DNA from: a virus
Direction: 5' to 3' (one strand)
Length of the DNA: 36,658 nt
IMG/VR virus record: IMGVR_UViG_3300032294_001214
Coordinates: 1-36,658 of that record
This document shows, piece by piece, positions 6,115-14,900 of the stretch; position 1 is the stretch's first letter, and the number at the start of each line of letters is the position of its first letter. Both the position numbers and the translations under genes were made by a program. A model generated the notes under the pieces. It was not told the DNA's origin. It saw only the letters and a program-made list of their open reading frames with translations, and searched no databases.

Positions 6115-6460
6115 GGCCCATCGCCCGGTTGAGGGTGGACGCTACCTCAGGCGGAAAATCACATTCGGGGCGGGGCTGCAGGTCGAGGCCCTCCTGCAGA
6201 TCCCTGATGCGCGCCTCGAGCTCGGCCTCGCGCCGCTCACCCTCGGCCGTGTCCTCAGCCCGTGCCCGATCGGCCGCACGCCTGGCGTCGGCCTCGGCCT
6301 TGAGGGCTGCCGCCATGCTGGCATTGAGCGCCTCGAGACGATCGGCCTCAAGCGCCCGGCCGCGCCAGCTTGCCGCCTGCCAACCGGCCAGCAACAAGAT
6401 GACGGCGGCTGTGACGCCGCCGCCAAGTTTAACCCACGCAGCGAAGGAGGAGGAAAACAC
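6104..6460 (-). CDS. i-spanin, inner-membrane subunit (Rz-like), GTG start
   Basis: A 118-residue protein with one N-terminal membrane helix (about residues 13-28, GGGVTAAVILLLAGWQ) followed by a long alanine/glutamate/arginine coiled coil (about 35-90) in the periplasm, the standard form of an i-spanin. GTG 6460 is the only reasonable start and overlaps the upstream TAG by one base. The short C-terminal segment after the coiled coil includes one cysteine (RPECDFPPEV), which could mediate dimerisation or contact with the o-spanin. Identification rests on topology and on the following o-spanin. Confidence 0.8.
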   Translation of the reverse strand: MFSSSFAAWVKLGGGVTAAVILLLAGWQAASWRGRALEADRLEALNASMAAALKAEADARRAADRARAEDTAEGERREAELEARIRDLQEGLDLQPRPECDFPPEVASTLNRAMGHEK

Positions 6461-7089
6461 TACGGGGCCGGTAGAGCGGGAACCGGGGCCGAGGCTGCCG
6501 GCTTGGGCGTCCGAGCCTTGCGTGTCTTGCGGACAACGGCTGCAGCAACAGCTGCCGGCGCTGCGGCCAGCTCAGCCTTGGGCAGGAACGTCTCGACGAA
6601 ATCAATCACGCCGTTTTTGTCCTTGTCGATCCAGCGCACGACCTCGGGATACTGACTAGAGAGGAACCCGACGGCATACTGCAGGATCTGGCTCTTGAGC
6701 TGCACGTCGCCGAGCTGCTCGGGCGTGATGCCGACGCGCGTCATTGCATACGCGAACGCCTTGTCGATCGCCGCCTTGCTGTATTGCTCCATCTGCAGGT
6801 CGCGCGTCAGATCCTCGAGGTTGATGCGGCCCGCCGTCCACTTGCTCACCTGCGCCGTCAGCCAGCCGGCTGCGGCCGTGAGGACGGCCAGCAGTGCCGC
6901 GGCCAGAGTGTCGCGGATCAGGGTGACGAAGGGCGTGACGTCCGCGCCGGCAGGGGCCGGGTTGGCAGCCGCCGTCGCCAGGAACTCGGGCTCGGTAAGG
7001 GGCAGGATTGGCGCCGTGTCGGCCAGCGCCGGCAGGGCTGCCAGGCACAGCGCGATCGTGGCCAGTGTTTCAAGTCGTATCCGTCGCAT
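6460..7089 (-). CDS. Holin-like membrane protein with an EF-hand loop, 209 aa
   Basis: The start at ATG 7089 is chosen because GGAG lies eight bases upstream and a signal-peptide-like segment follows (MRRIRLETLATIALCLAALPALA). A second hydrophobic helix spans about residues 60-80 (TLAAALLAVLTAAAGWL), followed by a charged region resembling LLH-type phage holins (NLEDLTRDLQMEQYSKAAID). Residues 155-166, DKDKNGVIDFVE, match a canonical EF-hand calcium-binding loop. The C-terminus is alanine-, proline- and lysine-rich. Position between endolysin and spanins supports a lysis role, but the signal peptide and EF-hand are unusual for a simple holin. Confidence 0.6.
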   Translation of the reverse strand: MRRIRLETLATIALCLAALPALADTAPILPLTEPEFLATAAANPAPAGADVTPFVTLIRDTLAAALLAVLTAAAGWLTAQVSKWTAGRINLEDLTRDLQMEQYSKAAIDKAFAYAMTRVGITPEQLGDVQLKSQILQYAVGFLSSQYPEVVRWIDKDKNGVIDFVETFLPKAELAAAPAAVAAAVVRKTRKARTPKPAASAPVPALPAP

Positions 7090-7225
7090 GGGGGCTGCTC
7101 CGTGGTTGGTGCGCAAGCCGGTGCCGGTGCCGTGGCGTCGGGACAGAGGGGGGATCGCATAATCCACGTTCCGCGTTGCCGGCCTGCGCAGGAGCAAGCT
7201 ACCCGCCGCCTGACTCGCGCAAGAA

Positions 7226-7250
7226 CAACCGACGGTTGCCCGTCACGGGC
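7226..7250. repeat. Two adjoining palindromes in the lysis cassette
   Basis: CAACCG-A-CGGTTG (7226-7238) is followed by GCCCGT-C-ACGGGC (7238-7250), sharing one base. The stop codon of the 88-aa gene is at the centre of the second. They start the 153-base gap upstream of the holin-like gene, which otherwise contains only a GCGCGAGTCA element (7211-7220, minus strand) and no convincing gene. They could be an operator or a transcription terminator for the minus strand. Confidence 0.4.
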
Positions 7251-7509
7251 TGCTGAAATTTAGCAGCGCCTTGAAATCCAGCGCCCCGTTAATTGCCAGC
7301 AGGATGATGATGACGACAAGCAGCCGCTGCGTGGAGTGCAGAGATGCTCGCGTTGCCGTCACGGCCACCATTACCGTCGCGTACCTCCTGGCGCACATCC
7401 GCACGTGCAGCCCGAGGTTCTTGTGTTCGGCCTCGTCCGGGTGGGCCATCTTGTCGTTATCGATGTCATACACCGGGGCCGGCCCGAAGATCGCTTCCAT
7501 CAGGCTCAT
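7243..7509 (-). CDS. Small membrane protein of the lysis cassette, 88 aa
   Basis: An 88-residue protein with a polar N-terminal half (AIFGPAPVYDIDNDKMAHPD) and one strong membrane helix near the C-terminus (LLVVIIILLAINGALDF, about residues 63-79), suggesting a tail-anchored inner-membrane protein. ATG 7509 lies one base after the endolysin stop, with GAGG six bases upstream. Its place between endolysin and the other lysis genes suggests a holin, antiholin or pinholin, but a single C-terminal helix does not settle which. Confidence 0.65.
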   Translation of the reverse strand: MSLMEAIFGPAPVYDIDNDKMAHPDEAEHKNLGLHVRMCARRYATVMVAVTATRASLHSTQRLLVVIIILLAINGALDFKALLNFSSP

Positions 7510-7510
7510 G

Positions 7511-8017
7511 TCAGTCCTCGCGGTTGCTCAGTGACGCCAGCCCGCTCGCCGGCAAGGGGCCCACCCACTCGGGCAGGATCGGAGAGCCGGCCGGCCAGCG
7601 ATAGCCCAGCACGCGCTCGATCGGAAAATCAGCAATCGACACCGCGTCCGCCTGGTTGCCGCCAATGATACGCACCCGGCCCCGGCCCAGATCCGTGCCG
7701 AGGTAAAAGCCTACGTGCCCCTGCCAGGCATGCGGCGGGCGTGCCAGCACGACCACAGCGCCAAGGCAGGGTGTAACCAGCTTGCGCCCCCAGCCCATGT
7801 AGCTGCGGGCATTAGCTGCGCCCGAGCCCGACTGCCGGCCGCGCGCGAGCATGGCGCCCACGAACGCCGCACACCACGGCACCTCATCCTGTCCGTCCGC
7901 CACCGCCGACAGGCCGGCATCGTTCCAGTATTTGATGATCCGCGGGTTGTCGGGCGTCCCGGCAAATTCCCGGGTTCCGATCTCTTCGCGTGCAAAACTG
8001 AGCCACAGCGGATCCAT
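7511..8017 (-). CDS. Endolysin, NlpC/P60- or CHAP-like cysteine peptidase (TIGR02594-type)
   Basis: A 168-residue peptidoglycan-degrading enzyme. The catalytic cysteine is Cys49 in DEVPWCAAFV, the histidine His101 in QGHVGFYLG, and the third polar residue is probably Asn121 in IIGGNQADAV; this spacing is typical of the phage TIGR02594 family. There is no signal peptide or binding domain, so release would depend on a holin. ATG 8017 is chosen (GGGG about nine bases upstream); GTG 8032 would add five residues but has no good ribosome binding site. It follows the adhesin gene with a slight overlap and begins the lysis block. Confidence 0.85.
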   Translation of the reverse strand: MDPLWLSFAREEIGTREFAGTPDNPRIIKYWNDAGLSAVADGQDEVPWCAAFVGAMLARGRQSGSGAANARSYMGWGRKLVTPCLGAVVVLARPPHAWQGHVGFYLGTDLGRGRVRIIGGNQADAVSIADFPIERVLGYRWPAGSPILPEWVGPLPASGLASLSNRED

Positions 8018-8022
8018 CTCAA

Positions 8023-8580
8023 TCAACCCCACATCAGGACAACATAGCCGTCGAATGCGGCCGCGACACCTAACCCGCCAGTGCCGTCCACCCCGCCCTC
8101 AGCGCCGTCCTGCCCTTGCCCGCCCGGCGCGCCGGCCGATCCCTGCTGGCTGTCGCTCGGGATGGCTGCAATGCCGTTGCCGCCGTTGATGTTGACATCG
8201 CCCCCCGATGCCGTGCCGCCCGTCGCCGGCAGGCTCTTGCCACCACCGCCACCCGTCAGCGTAAAGCTCGCGCCGTCGAGCGTTCCCGATACCGTCGAGC
8301 TTTGCCCGTTTGCATTAACGACAGCCGCGCCCACGGTGACGGTTATTGAGGTGCCCCATTCGCTCGGCAATACGGCGCGATCGATGTAGACAAAGCCGCC
8401 CCCGCCCCCGCCGTAATCCCAGGTTTGCATCGTCAGCGCGTCGTAGAACTCGGCGCCCGCACCGCCCGCCCCTTGCACCCACGCGGCCAGGCGCGAGACG
8501 TCATCCGGAACCGTGACGCTGCCGGAGAAGCCAGCGGCATAAAAGACGCGCGCCGGGATGTACTGGATGATGATGCTCAT
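8023..8580 (-). CDS. Glycine-rich tail-fibre tip adhesin, 185 aa
   Basis: The start ATG 8580 overlaps the stop of the upstream fibre by four bases. The N-terminal 20 residues (MSIIIQYIPARVFYAAGFSG) are followed by repeated glycine-rich runs (GAGGAGAEF, YGGGGGGFVYI, LTGGGGGKSL, NINGGNG, GGQGQDGAEGG) and a hydrophobic end (FDGYVVLMWG). This organisation is that of the glycine-rich domain found in phage tail tips and resembles gp38-type adhesins, where glycine-rich motifs form a sandwich displaying variable loops. It would cap the 1002-residue fibre and contact the host receptor. Confidence 0.7.
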   Translation of the reverse strand: MSIIIQYIPARVFYAAGFSGSVTVPDDVSRLAAWVQGAGGAGAEFYDALTMQTWDYGGGGGGFVYIDRAVLPSEWGTSITVTVGAAVVNANGQSSTVSGTLDGASFTLTGGGGGKSLPATGGTASGGDVNINGGNGIAAIPSDSQQGSAGAPGGQGQDGAEGGVDGTGGLGVAAAFDGYVVLMWG

Positions 8581-11500
8581 GACGCGCGATACCCAACCAA
8601 CGTGCATTTCCAGGCGGTGGCGCCTGTCGCCGTTGTTGTCGAAGCTGTCGCCGAACAGAACACGCCGAGCAGCGAGCCGCTGGCGATGACGAGCGAGGTG
8701 TCGCTCGGCGTTGCCGTCTGCAGGATCGTGTTGTTTGCCGTCGTGAATCCGCTTGTCACCAATGATGTGCCCCCCGTGACGCCGCCGCCGTTGCTGGTTG
8801 CAGCCGCGCAGCCGAACCGCACGTCCATTGTCAGCGTTACGCCGGAGGCGTTGCGCCCAAGGGTGCTTTGAATTTGCGTAACCGTGAAGGCATAGGGCAA
8901 ATGAATCGAGGCTTTCGACGCGAGCGTTGTGCTGAGAACAATAAAACTCAGTTCAGGGCTGATGGCCAGCGTGATGAACTCAAGGGGCCGCACGTCGCGC
9001 ATGAGTACGCGGCGCGCCGATGTCGTCGAGTTATCGAACGTCAGGATCGAATCCGCGTTCGCGTCCGGGGCCGTGTCTTGCGTCAGGTTCGCAACTCCGC
9101 GCAGGAGCTGCTCTGTCGTTACGTATGTTGCTTTGCTGCCCGTTGCCGCCGAGGTGTCCCACAGCGGCAGCCGATCATCGGTGGCCGGGGCAGCGTTCAA
9201 AGCGACACCGCCACCGAACAGGTTCTCAGTTGACAGGCGCCTGTTGGCGGTGCCGTCGTGCAGCAGCAGCACCTGGCTGCCGGTGTGCGTCGTGTTGGCC
9301 GTTAAGCCGGTGATGTCGATCGCCGCCGTGATGTTGCCGCCCGCGCCCGCATCGGTGAGCGTGATGCCGCTGCCGGCCGTGAGATACCGCTCGTTGGTGA
9401 GATCCGCATCGGCCGTGCCACCGACGAGGATGTAACGGGATGCGGCAGGGGCGCCCCCGCCCCCACCGCCGCCCGCGCCCCACGCAAGCCCGTTTGGCGC
9501 CGCCGAGCTTGCCGTCAGAACCTGTCCGTCCGTGCCAACCGTCAGCGAGGCCCATGTGGCCGTCGCCGTGCCGACGAGGATCGTACCCTTTGCCGGCGTA
9601 ATCGCAGCCGCATCCGTAAGCCTGGCGCTGTAGGCCTGCACGTCGGTGCCAATCGCAACGCCGAGGTTGGTGCGTGCCGCCGCATTGGTGGCTGATCCCA
9701 GGAACGTGAATATGTTGGCGCTCGAGGTGAGCGCTTCGGGCGCGCCGGCCAAAGCCGTCGAGCGGGCAAGGATCTGGTATTGATTGATATTCGCCATCTT
9801 GGCCAGGGTGACAGCGCCGTCCGCGATGCCGGCAGTCGCGATCGTGCCGAAGCCGATTGTCGAGCCGCTTTCGCGAAGCACGGCGCCACTGGCTGCCGTT
9901 GCTGCAATGTCGCCGAGGTTGCCTGTCGAGTTGGCCGAGCGGCCCACGACGCTGAGCGCGCCGCCCTGGCGCAGTTGCGTGTTGCCGATCCCGTTCGCGA
10001 CAATGTTGGCCGTGACGACGCCGCCCGTCGCCCAGTCCCAGCTCACGGTTGCGCTGTCGGTGACGACACGCTCAGCCGACAGGCCTGCGTCGGCGGTACG
10101 TACAAGATAGTCAACCGTCGTCGGGGCCCCGCCGCCCGTGGCCGCCGCCCAGCGCACGCCGGCGCCCGACGCACTGTCAGCCTGCAGGAACTGCCCGTCG
10201 GTGCCGACGCCAACCGTCGTCCAGGCGGTGCCGTTCGCGGCGATGATGTTGCCCTTGGTGCGCGTCGTGCCGGCAAGATCCGAGAGCTGGCTGGCAAAGG
10301 CCTGCACGTTCGTGCCGATTGCGAGGCCCAGCGTCGTGCGCGCCGTCCCGGCATCGACGTCGTCGATGAGCGAGCGGCCGAAAGCCGTGCAAGTAACTTC
10401 CTCGACAACACCGGCACCGGCCGTCGAGCGGCCGAGCAGCCTGTCGGTGGCCGATACGTTCTGAAACTTCGCGTAGGTGACGGCGCTGTCGGCGATGCCG
10501 GCCGTGGCAATGGTGCCAAAGCCGATCGTCGATCCGCTCTCACGAAGCACCGCCCCGCTTGCCGCTGTTGCGGCAATGTCGGCCACGTTGCCCGCGCTGT
10601 TGGCCGAGCGGCCGATCAGCGACAGGGCCCCGCCCTGCCTGAGCTGCGTGTTGCCCACGCTGTTGGTGACGATGTTCGCGCGCGCCTGCCCCGCCGTCGC
10701 CCAGTCGAACGCGATCGTCGCCGTGTCCGTCACCACCCGCTCGGCGCTGAGCGATCCGTTCGCCGTGCGCACCAGGTAGTCTGCATCTGTCGGCGCGCCG
10801 CCACCGCCGCCGGCAACCGTCGCCCAGAACCCATCGCCGCGCAAATACTTGCCCTCGTCGCCGGCAGCCGGCTGCGGCACCAAACCCTTGACGCCAGCCG
10901 AGCCGGCAGTTGCCCCGGTGAAGCCCGGCAGGATCACATTGACTTGCGCCCCGTTGAGATCGGACGGCGCCCCGGTGCCTGCCCCGTTCTCGCGCCCCTT
11001 GATCGTCGCCTGCGCCATCGACGCCATCAGCGTATTGTTGACACTGCCAGGGCTCAGGCTTGCGCCCTCGAGCTGGGCCAGCGTCGACGTTGACACCGTG
11101 GGCTGGCCGCTCGAGTCGAACGCCAGCACCTTGTTCGCACGTGTGATTGAGCTTGGCAGGTCGTTGACAACCGCATCGGTGCGCCGGGCGCGCAGCACCC
11201 GATCGAGCGCGTCGGCCGTGTACTGCGTACCGATCGCCAGCGTGTCGAGCCCGCCTTCGAGCGTTGCCGGCACGATCGTCGAGCCCGACGTGTAGTCGGC
11301 CGTCTGCAGGGCGGGCGTGTTGCGGATGATGTGGATCTGCTGCGTCGCCGGCGGCGGGGTGACGAACGTGATTGTCGCGCTCGAAAAGCCGCCGGTGCCG
11401 TCGTCGGTGATGGCCGTGATGGCGTAATTCGCCGGCGTCGCCTGCACGCTTTCGGCGCCTGTCGCGATCGTGCGCAGGATGACGATCAGATCGCTCGACG

Positions 11501-11585
11501 AGCGGAAGGGGTACGGGAAAGTAAACGCGGTTGTGATCGCGTTGCCCGTGTAGCTGATCCGGTTCTGCGTCGTCGCGACCGTCAT
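8577..11585 (-). CDS. Tail fibre protein 1, T7 gp17-type N-terminus, 1002 aa
   Basis: The N-terminal ~130 residues (MTVATTQNRISYTGNAIT, FPYPFRSSSDLIVILRTI, TADYTSGSTIVPATLEGGLD) match the particle-anchoring domain of podovirus tail fibres. The shaft contains two copies of a ~223-residue unit (about 269-491 and 492-712), each beginning DYLVRTA and containing GNTQLRQGGALS, SGAVLRESGSTIGFGTIA and, near its end, AIGT-VQA. The C-terminal domain is beta-rich (SKASIHLPYAFTVTQI, SLLGVFCSATAST). GGAGG lies six bases before ATG 11585. No chaperone motif is evident. The following adhesin gene probably provides the distal tip. Confidence 0.85.
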   Translation of the reverse strand: MTVATTQNRISYTGNAITTAFTFPYPFRSSSDLIVILRTIATGAESVQATPANYAITAITDDGTGGFSSATITFVTPPPATQQIHIIRNTPALQTADYTSGSTIVPATLEGGLDTLAIGTQYTADALDRVLRARRTDAVVNDLPSSITRANKVLAFDSSGQPTVSTSTLAQLEGASLSPGSVNNTLMASMAQATIKGRENGAGTGAPSDLNGAQVNVILPGFTGATAGSAGVKGLVPQPAAGDEGKYLRGDGFWATVAGGGGGAPTDADYLVRTANGSLSAERVVTDTATIAFDWATAGQARANIVTNSVGNTQLRQGGALSLIGRSANSAGNVADIAATAASGAVLRESGSTIGFGTIATAGIADSAVTYAKFQNVSATDRLLGRSTAGAGVVEEVTCTAFGRSLIDDVDAGTARTTLGLAIGTNVQAFASQLSDLAGTTRTKGNIIAANGTAWTTVGVGTDGQFLQADSASGAGVRWAAATGGGAPTTVDYLVRTADAGLSAERVVTDSATVSWDWATGGVVTANIVANGIGNTQLRQGGALSVVGRSANSTGNLGDIAATAASGAVLRESGSTIGFGTIATAGIADGAVTLAKMANINQYQILARSTALAGAPEALTSSANIFTFLGSATNAAARTNLGVAIGTDVQAYSARLTDAAAITPAKGTILVGTATATWASLTVGTDGQVLTASSAAPNGLAWGAGGGGGGGAPAASRYILVGGTADADLTNERYLTAGSGITLTDAGAGGNITAAIDITGLTANTTHTGSQVLLLHDGTANRRLSTENLFGGGVALNAAPATDDRLPLWDTSAATGSKATYVTTEQLLRGVANLTQDTAPDANADSILTFDNSTTSARRVLMRDVRPLEFITLAISPELSFIVLSTTLASKASIHLPYAFTVTQIQSTLGRNASGVTLTMDVRFGCAAATSNGGGVTGGTSLVTSGFTTANNTILQTATPSDTSLVIASGSLLGVFCSATASTTTATGATAWKCTLVGYRAS
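9450..10781 (-). repeat. Tandem ~669-bp duplication in fibre 1
   Basis: Two diverged units, 10781-10113 and 10112-9450, encode the duplicated shaft segment of fibre 1. Offsets between corresponding residues are constant (223) over DYLVRTA, AERVVTD, GNTQLRQGGALS and SGAVLRESGSTIGFGTIA, so the unit duplicated as a block and later diverged, more so in its second half. Confidence 0.75.
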
Positions 11586-11586
11586 G

Positions 11587-11763
11587 TCATGCCTCCGGCT
11601 CGGCCGCCTCAGGCGGCACCAGTCGCTTTAATGTGTTGACTTTGTCCTCGAGCAGCTTGATGCGGCGCTCGGCTGCCGCGAGCTGCGCCGTGGCAATGGC
11701 CGCCTGGTTCAACGCGACATTGCGCTGCTCGGAGATCGCATTGAGGAGATCGGCTTGATCCAT
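11587..11763 (-). CDS. Small coiled-coil protein between the fibre genes, 58 aa
   Basis: A 58-residue frame runs from ATG 11763 to TGA 11587, overlapping the previous stop by one base. It encodes one long helix with heptad pattern (DLLNAISEQRNVALNQAAIA, RIKLLEDKVNTLKRL) and a short acidic tail (PPEAAEPEA). It ends one base before the start of fibre 1 and contains that gene's ribosome binding site. It could be a trimeric coiled-coil accessory or an assembly helper of the fibres; the function is not known. Confidence 0.6.
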   Translation of the reverse strand: MDQADLLNAISEQRNVALNQAAIATAQLAAAERRIKLLEDKVNTLKRLVPPEAAEPEA

Positions 11764-11927
11764 CAGACGGGTTCCACTTCATGGAACGCTACGACCACCT
11801 TGACGCCGTCAACGTCCAGCCAGACTTGTGACGAGCCGGGGACGGGGTTCAGGTCGATGACGGTGGCGATCTTGTTGAAGGTCGACCAGTCGTCGGACAG
11901 GATGCGCACTTGGGTGTGTTTCATCAT
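11763..11927 (-). CDS. Small protein following the tailspike, 54 aa
   Basis: The frame begins at ATG 11927 (or 11924) inside the stop of the tailspike gene, giving an ATGA overlap, and ends at TGA 11763-11765. The 54-residue product seems to be beta-rich ([31 protein letters not shown]). The two short genes here are tightly coupled to each other and to both fibre genes, so a role in fibre assembly or folding is plausible but unproven. Confidence 0.6.
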   Translation of the reverse strand: MMKHTQVRILSDDWSTFNKIATVIDLNPVPGSSQVWLDVDGVKVVVAFHEVEPV

Positions 11928-14900
11928 GCTGTTACGGCCTTGATGACGGCAAAGTTGAACACGGGCTGCTCTGTCGTGGTGCCGCCTGTGGTGGCGAACG
12001 ATATCCGGAAGCTGCCAGCGGCAACCGCTGTGACTTCCAGCATGTAAAGATCGGTGCCGCTGCGCTGCGAAAGGATGACGGTATCGCTGACAGCGACAGT
12101 GCTGTTCGTCACAGTGAACGACTGCCAGGTTGCCGTGCCAGCCGCGCTGACAAGCGTGATCGAACCATTCGTCTTGTTCAGGGTGACGCCTGTCGTGCGG
12201 CTGGTCGCTTGCGTGACAGTGCCGCCCGAGCCAGTGCCGTAGCCAAGTCCCCCGATGGATGTCACAAGGACGTTGCCATTACCGTCAATTCGCATGCGTT
12301 CGGTTGGCAGAGCCCTCGCGTCGTTTGATGCGCCGGTGCCAACGCGGAATTGCAGAACTTCCGCGCCCCAAGCGCCGCCGTCGAAGCCGCCCGTGATGTC
12401 CGCAGCCCGCCGAATACCGTTGTCGCCCGTGCCGGTAAAGGTTCCGAAAAAGCAAACGTCCGACTTCTCGCCCTGCGCCGCCCCAAAAGGCTTCAGCGCC
12501 AGCGTCCATTGGTCGGTGCCACCAGCTCCAAAGGTAATTTCAGTCTGATTGCTTTGGAATGACGCCAGGGCAATGTCAACGCCAGCAACCTTTCCGATAA
12601 GGCGAAAACGTGCGTCTTCGCTGCCGGCCGTTGCGTCTACAACAACCGTATCGATCAGGCCGTAAGCTGTCGAAACTGCCGACGAATTTCGACCATAAAA
12701 CTGAAACGCGCCGAGAACATCGTTCGCAGCCGGGCTGGCGCTTGCGCGATCCAAAATCACAAAAGGCCCAGATCCGGCCCCGGCGTCCGTTGACGTGATG
12801 GTGACGGGTGATACGCTGCTACCTGACACCGTCAACGTGCCGTTGATCGTGGCGTTGCCGTTCCAAGTCTGCGTGCCGAGCTGGTTGATATTGCCGTGTA
12901 TCGGGATAGAGCCACGCGAAGCGCCAGCGTCAGCCAGTATCGTGCCAGTGACGTTTAGGCTGCAATCCGTATTTAGAATACGGTATTCGGTAACGCTGGC
13001 CCCAACGACTATGCCGTACCCTTGGGAGTTCGCAAATTGCCCGCTTTGCCTGGACAAGCCGCCGACGACATTGATGCGCGCGCTGTTTCCAGAGAACACT
13101 ATGCCGTGGTAGGTGCCGGATGACGACGAACTGTTTCCTGTCACCAGCGGGTTTGAAATCAGAACGTCTGCGCAGTTGGTGAAAATGACACCGTGCTGGC
13201 CGTTGTTCTTCACTATCGGTGCAGTGAACTGCAAATTTCGCACGTTGCCGCTGGTCGCCACCGCGTAGCAGCCGAAGCGGCTGGCTGTCCCAAACCATTC
13301 GCCGACAAAAAATATGCCCCGCAATTCGCCGTTGGTGGTCGTTTCAATGTTGCAGCAGTCAATCGTGCAAGTGTCCCAGGCGTTTTGATCGAAGAATTGC
13401 CACTCCTGAACCGCGCCTGAGCCACTGGAAACAAGCTGTAACCCGTACTGACAGCGAAGAACCTGATTGCCGCGAGTGACGCCGCCTTGCGTGTACGGGA
13501 CGGCCCCAGATGTCCCCGTGTCACGGTAGAGCATGCCTGCTTTGGCGGGAATGAAGAACCCGACAACGATAGCCTCGCTCAAGCTTCCACCCGAGACATT
13601 CTTCACGGTGATCTGAGCAGAACCGGACGCACTGGTTGACGTGAAGGAATAGGCCGACGCGGTGCCACCAGAGACATACGCAACATAAAGCCCGTCCGTT
13701 GAAGCGATGCTGCTATTGTTCAACGTAAACGTGACAGACGCGCCAGCCGCCAAGGCGGCGCTGTTCATTGTGATGCGGCCACGAGTGGCGTTTATGGTAA
13801 CGGCAGTTGACTTGCTGGTTGCCTGCGTAGCGGTTCCGCCGGTCGTGGATGAGGCGTCGATGATGTTGTATTCATTGAAAATCCCGACGCCGCCTTCCCA
13901 AAGCAGCCCATAACCATTCGCTACCAGATCGACCATTCGATTGTAGCGAATGCGGCTCCATGAGCATAAATTGAGTTCAACGCCGCCGAACACTTCTGCC
14001 ATGTGAACGCGCTCAACTGCGTTGCCATAACAGCGATAATTCCGCACGCCGTAACCGGCTGTCTTGGTAACCGTGGCGACAATGCGCAAATCAGACACAC
14101 TGCAATACTGAATGCTGTCTATTGCGTGAGCGCCATTGAAATGAAACGCGTGCGCTGTCGCCGTCCCCGTGCCCTGCTGAATTGTCGTTCCAGTTGCACC
14201 TGCGCCGACGATCTTCAGATTCGAAATGCTTGGCGTTCCAGCCGACGTGGCAATACTGATCTCAGCATTGATGAGGTAGTTGCCAGCAAGGAAGCGGACA
14301 ACTCCGCCCGTTCCGGCTGTTCTTGCAATAACGTGGTTTATGGCGGCTTGAATAGCTGCCGTTGTTGTTGCCGCATTCGTGCCGTCGGCATAGGCCCCGA
14401 ATTGATTCACATTCACGTCAATGCCGACAAGTTCCCAGATCGTCGCCCCGGCGTTGCTGGTAATGTAGCCGGGAGGCGTTCCGCTTGATTTCTTGTACAG
14501 CGCCCCACCACCATCCCCCGCCTGATAATAGCCAGCCGTGCGAATGTGGTCGATGCTACTGTCAATCGTTGTGTTTTCAACGTCGATCTGATTGGAAAAC
14601 GGCTTGACGCAGTCAAACATGCCCAGCGTTGCTTGCTGCGCGTTTGTACTAGCGTCATCAATGAGCGCGCGACCTGCCGCCGTGAACGTCGCCAGTGCCG
14701 CCGTGCCGGAGCCCGTGAAATAGGGTAGCCTGTCGGCGGCGCTTGTCAGCCCGGCAAGGGCCAGCAATTCAGCGTCATTGACGGCGATGGACGGGTTCCC
14801 CGCGACACCGTCGCCATTTGTGACGCCGATCGCCGTGCCGCCCGTGATGGTGCGCCCGGCAAAGGTGTCCGCAGCCGTCTGTGTCAGCAGACCGTTCGTG

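Noticed and set aside
9780-11093. 437-residue plus-strand open frame opposite fibre 1
   Set aside because: It is an antisense frame of a GC-rich gene, with Arg-rich composition and no ribosome binding site or homology-like motifs; the minus-strand fibre explains the DNA.
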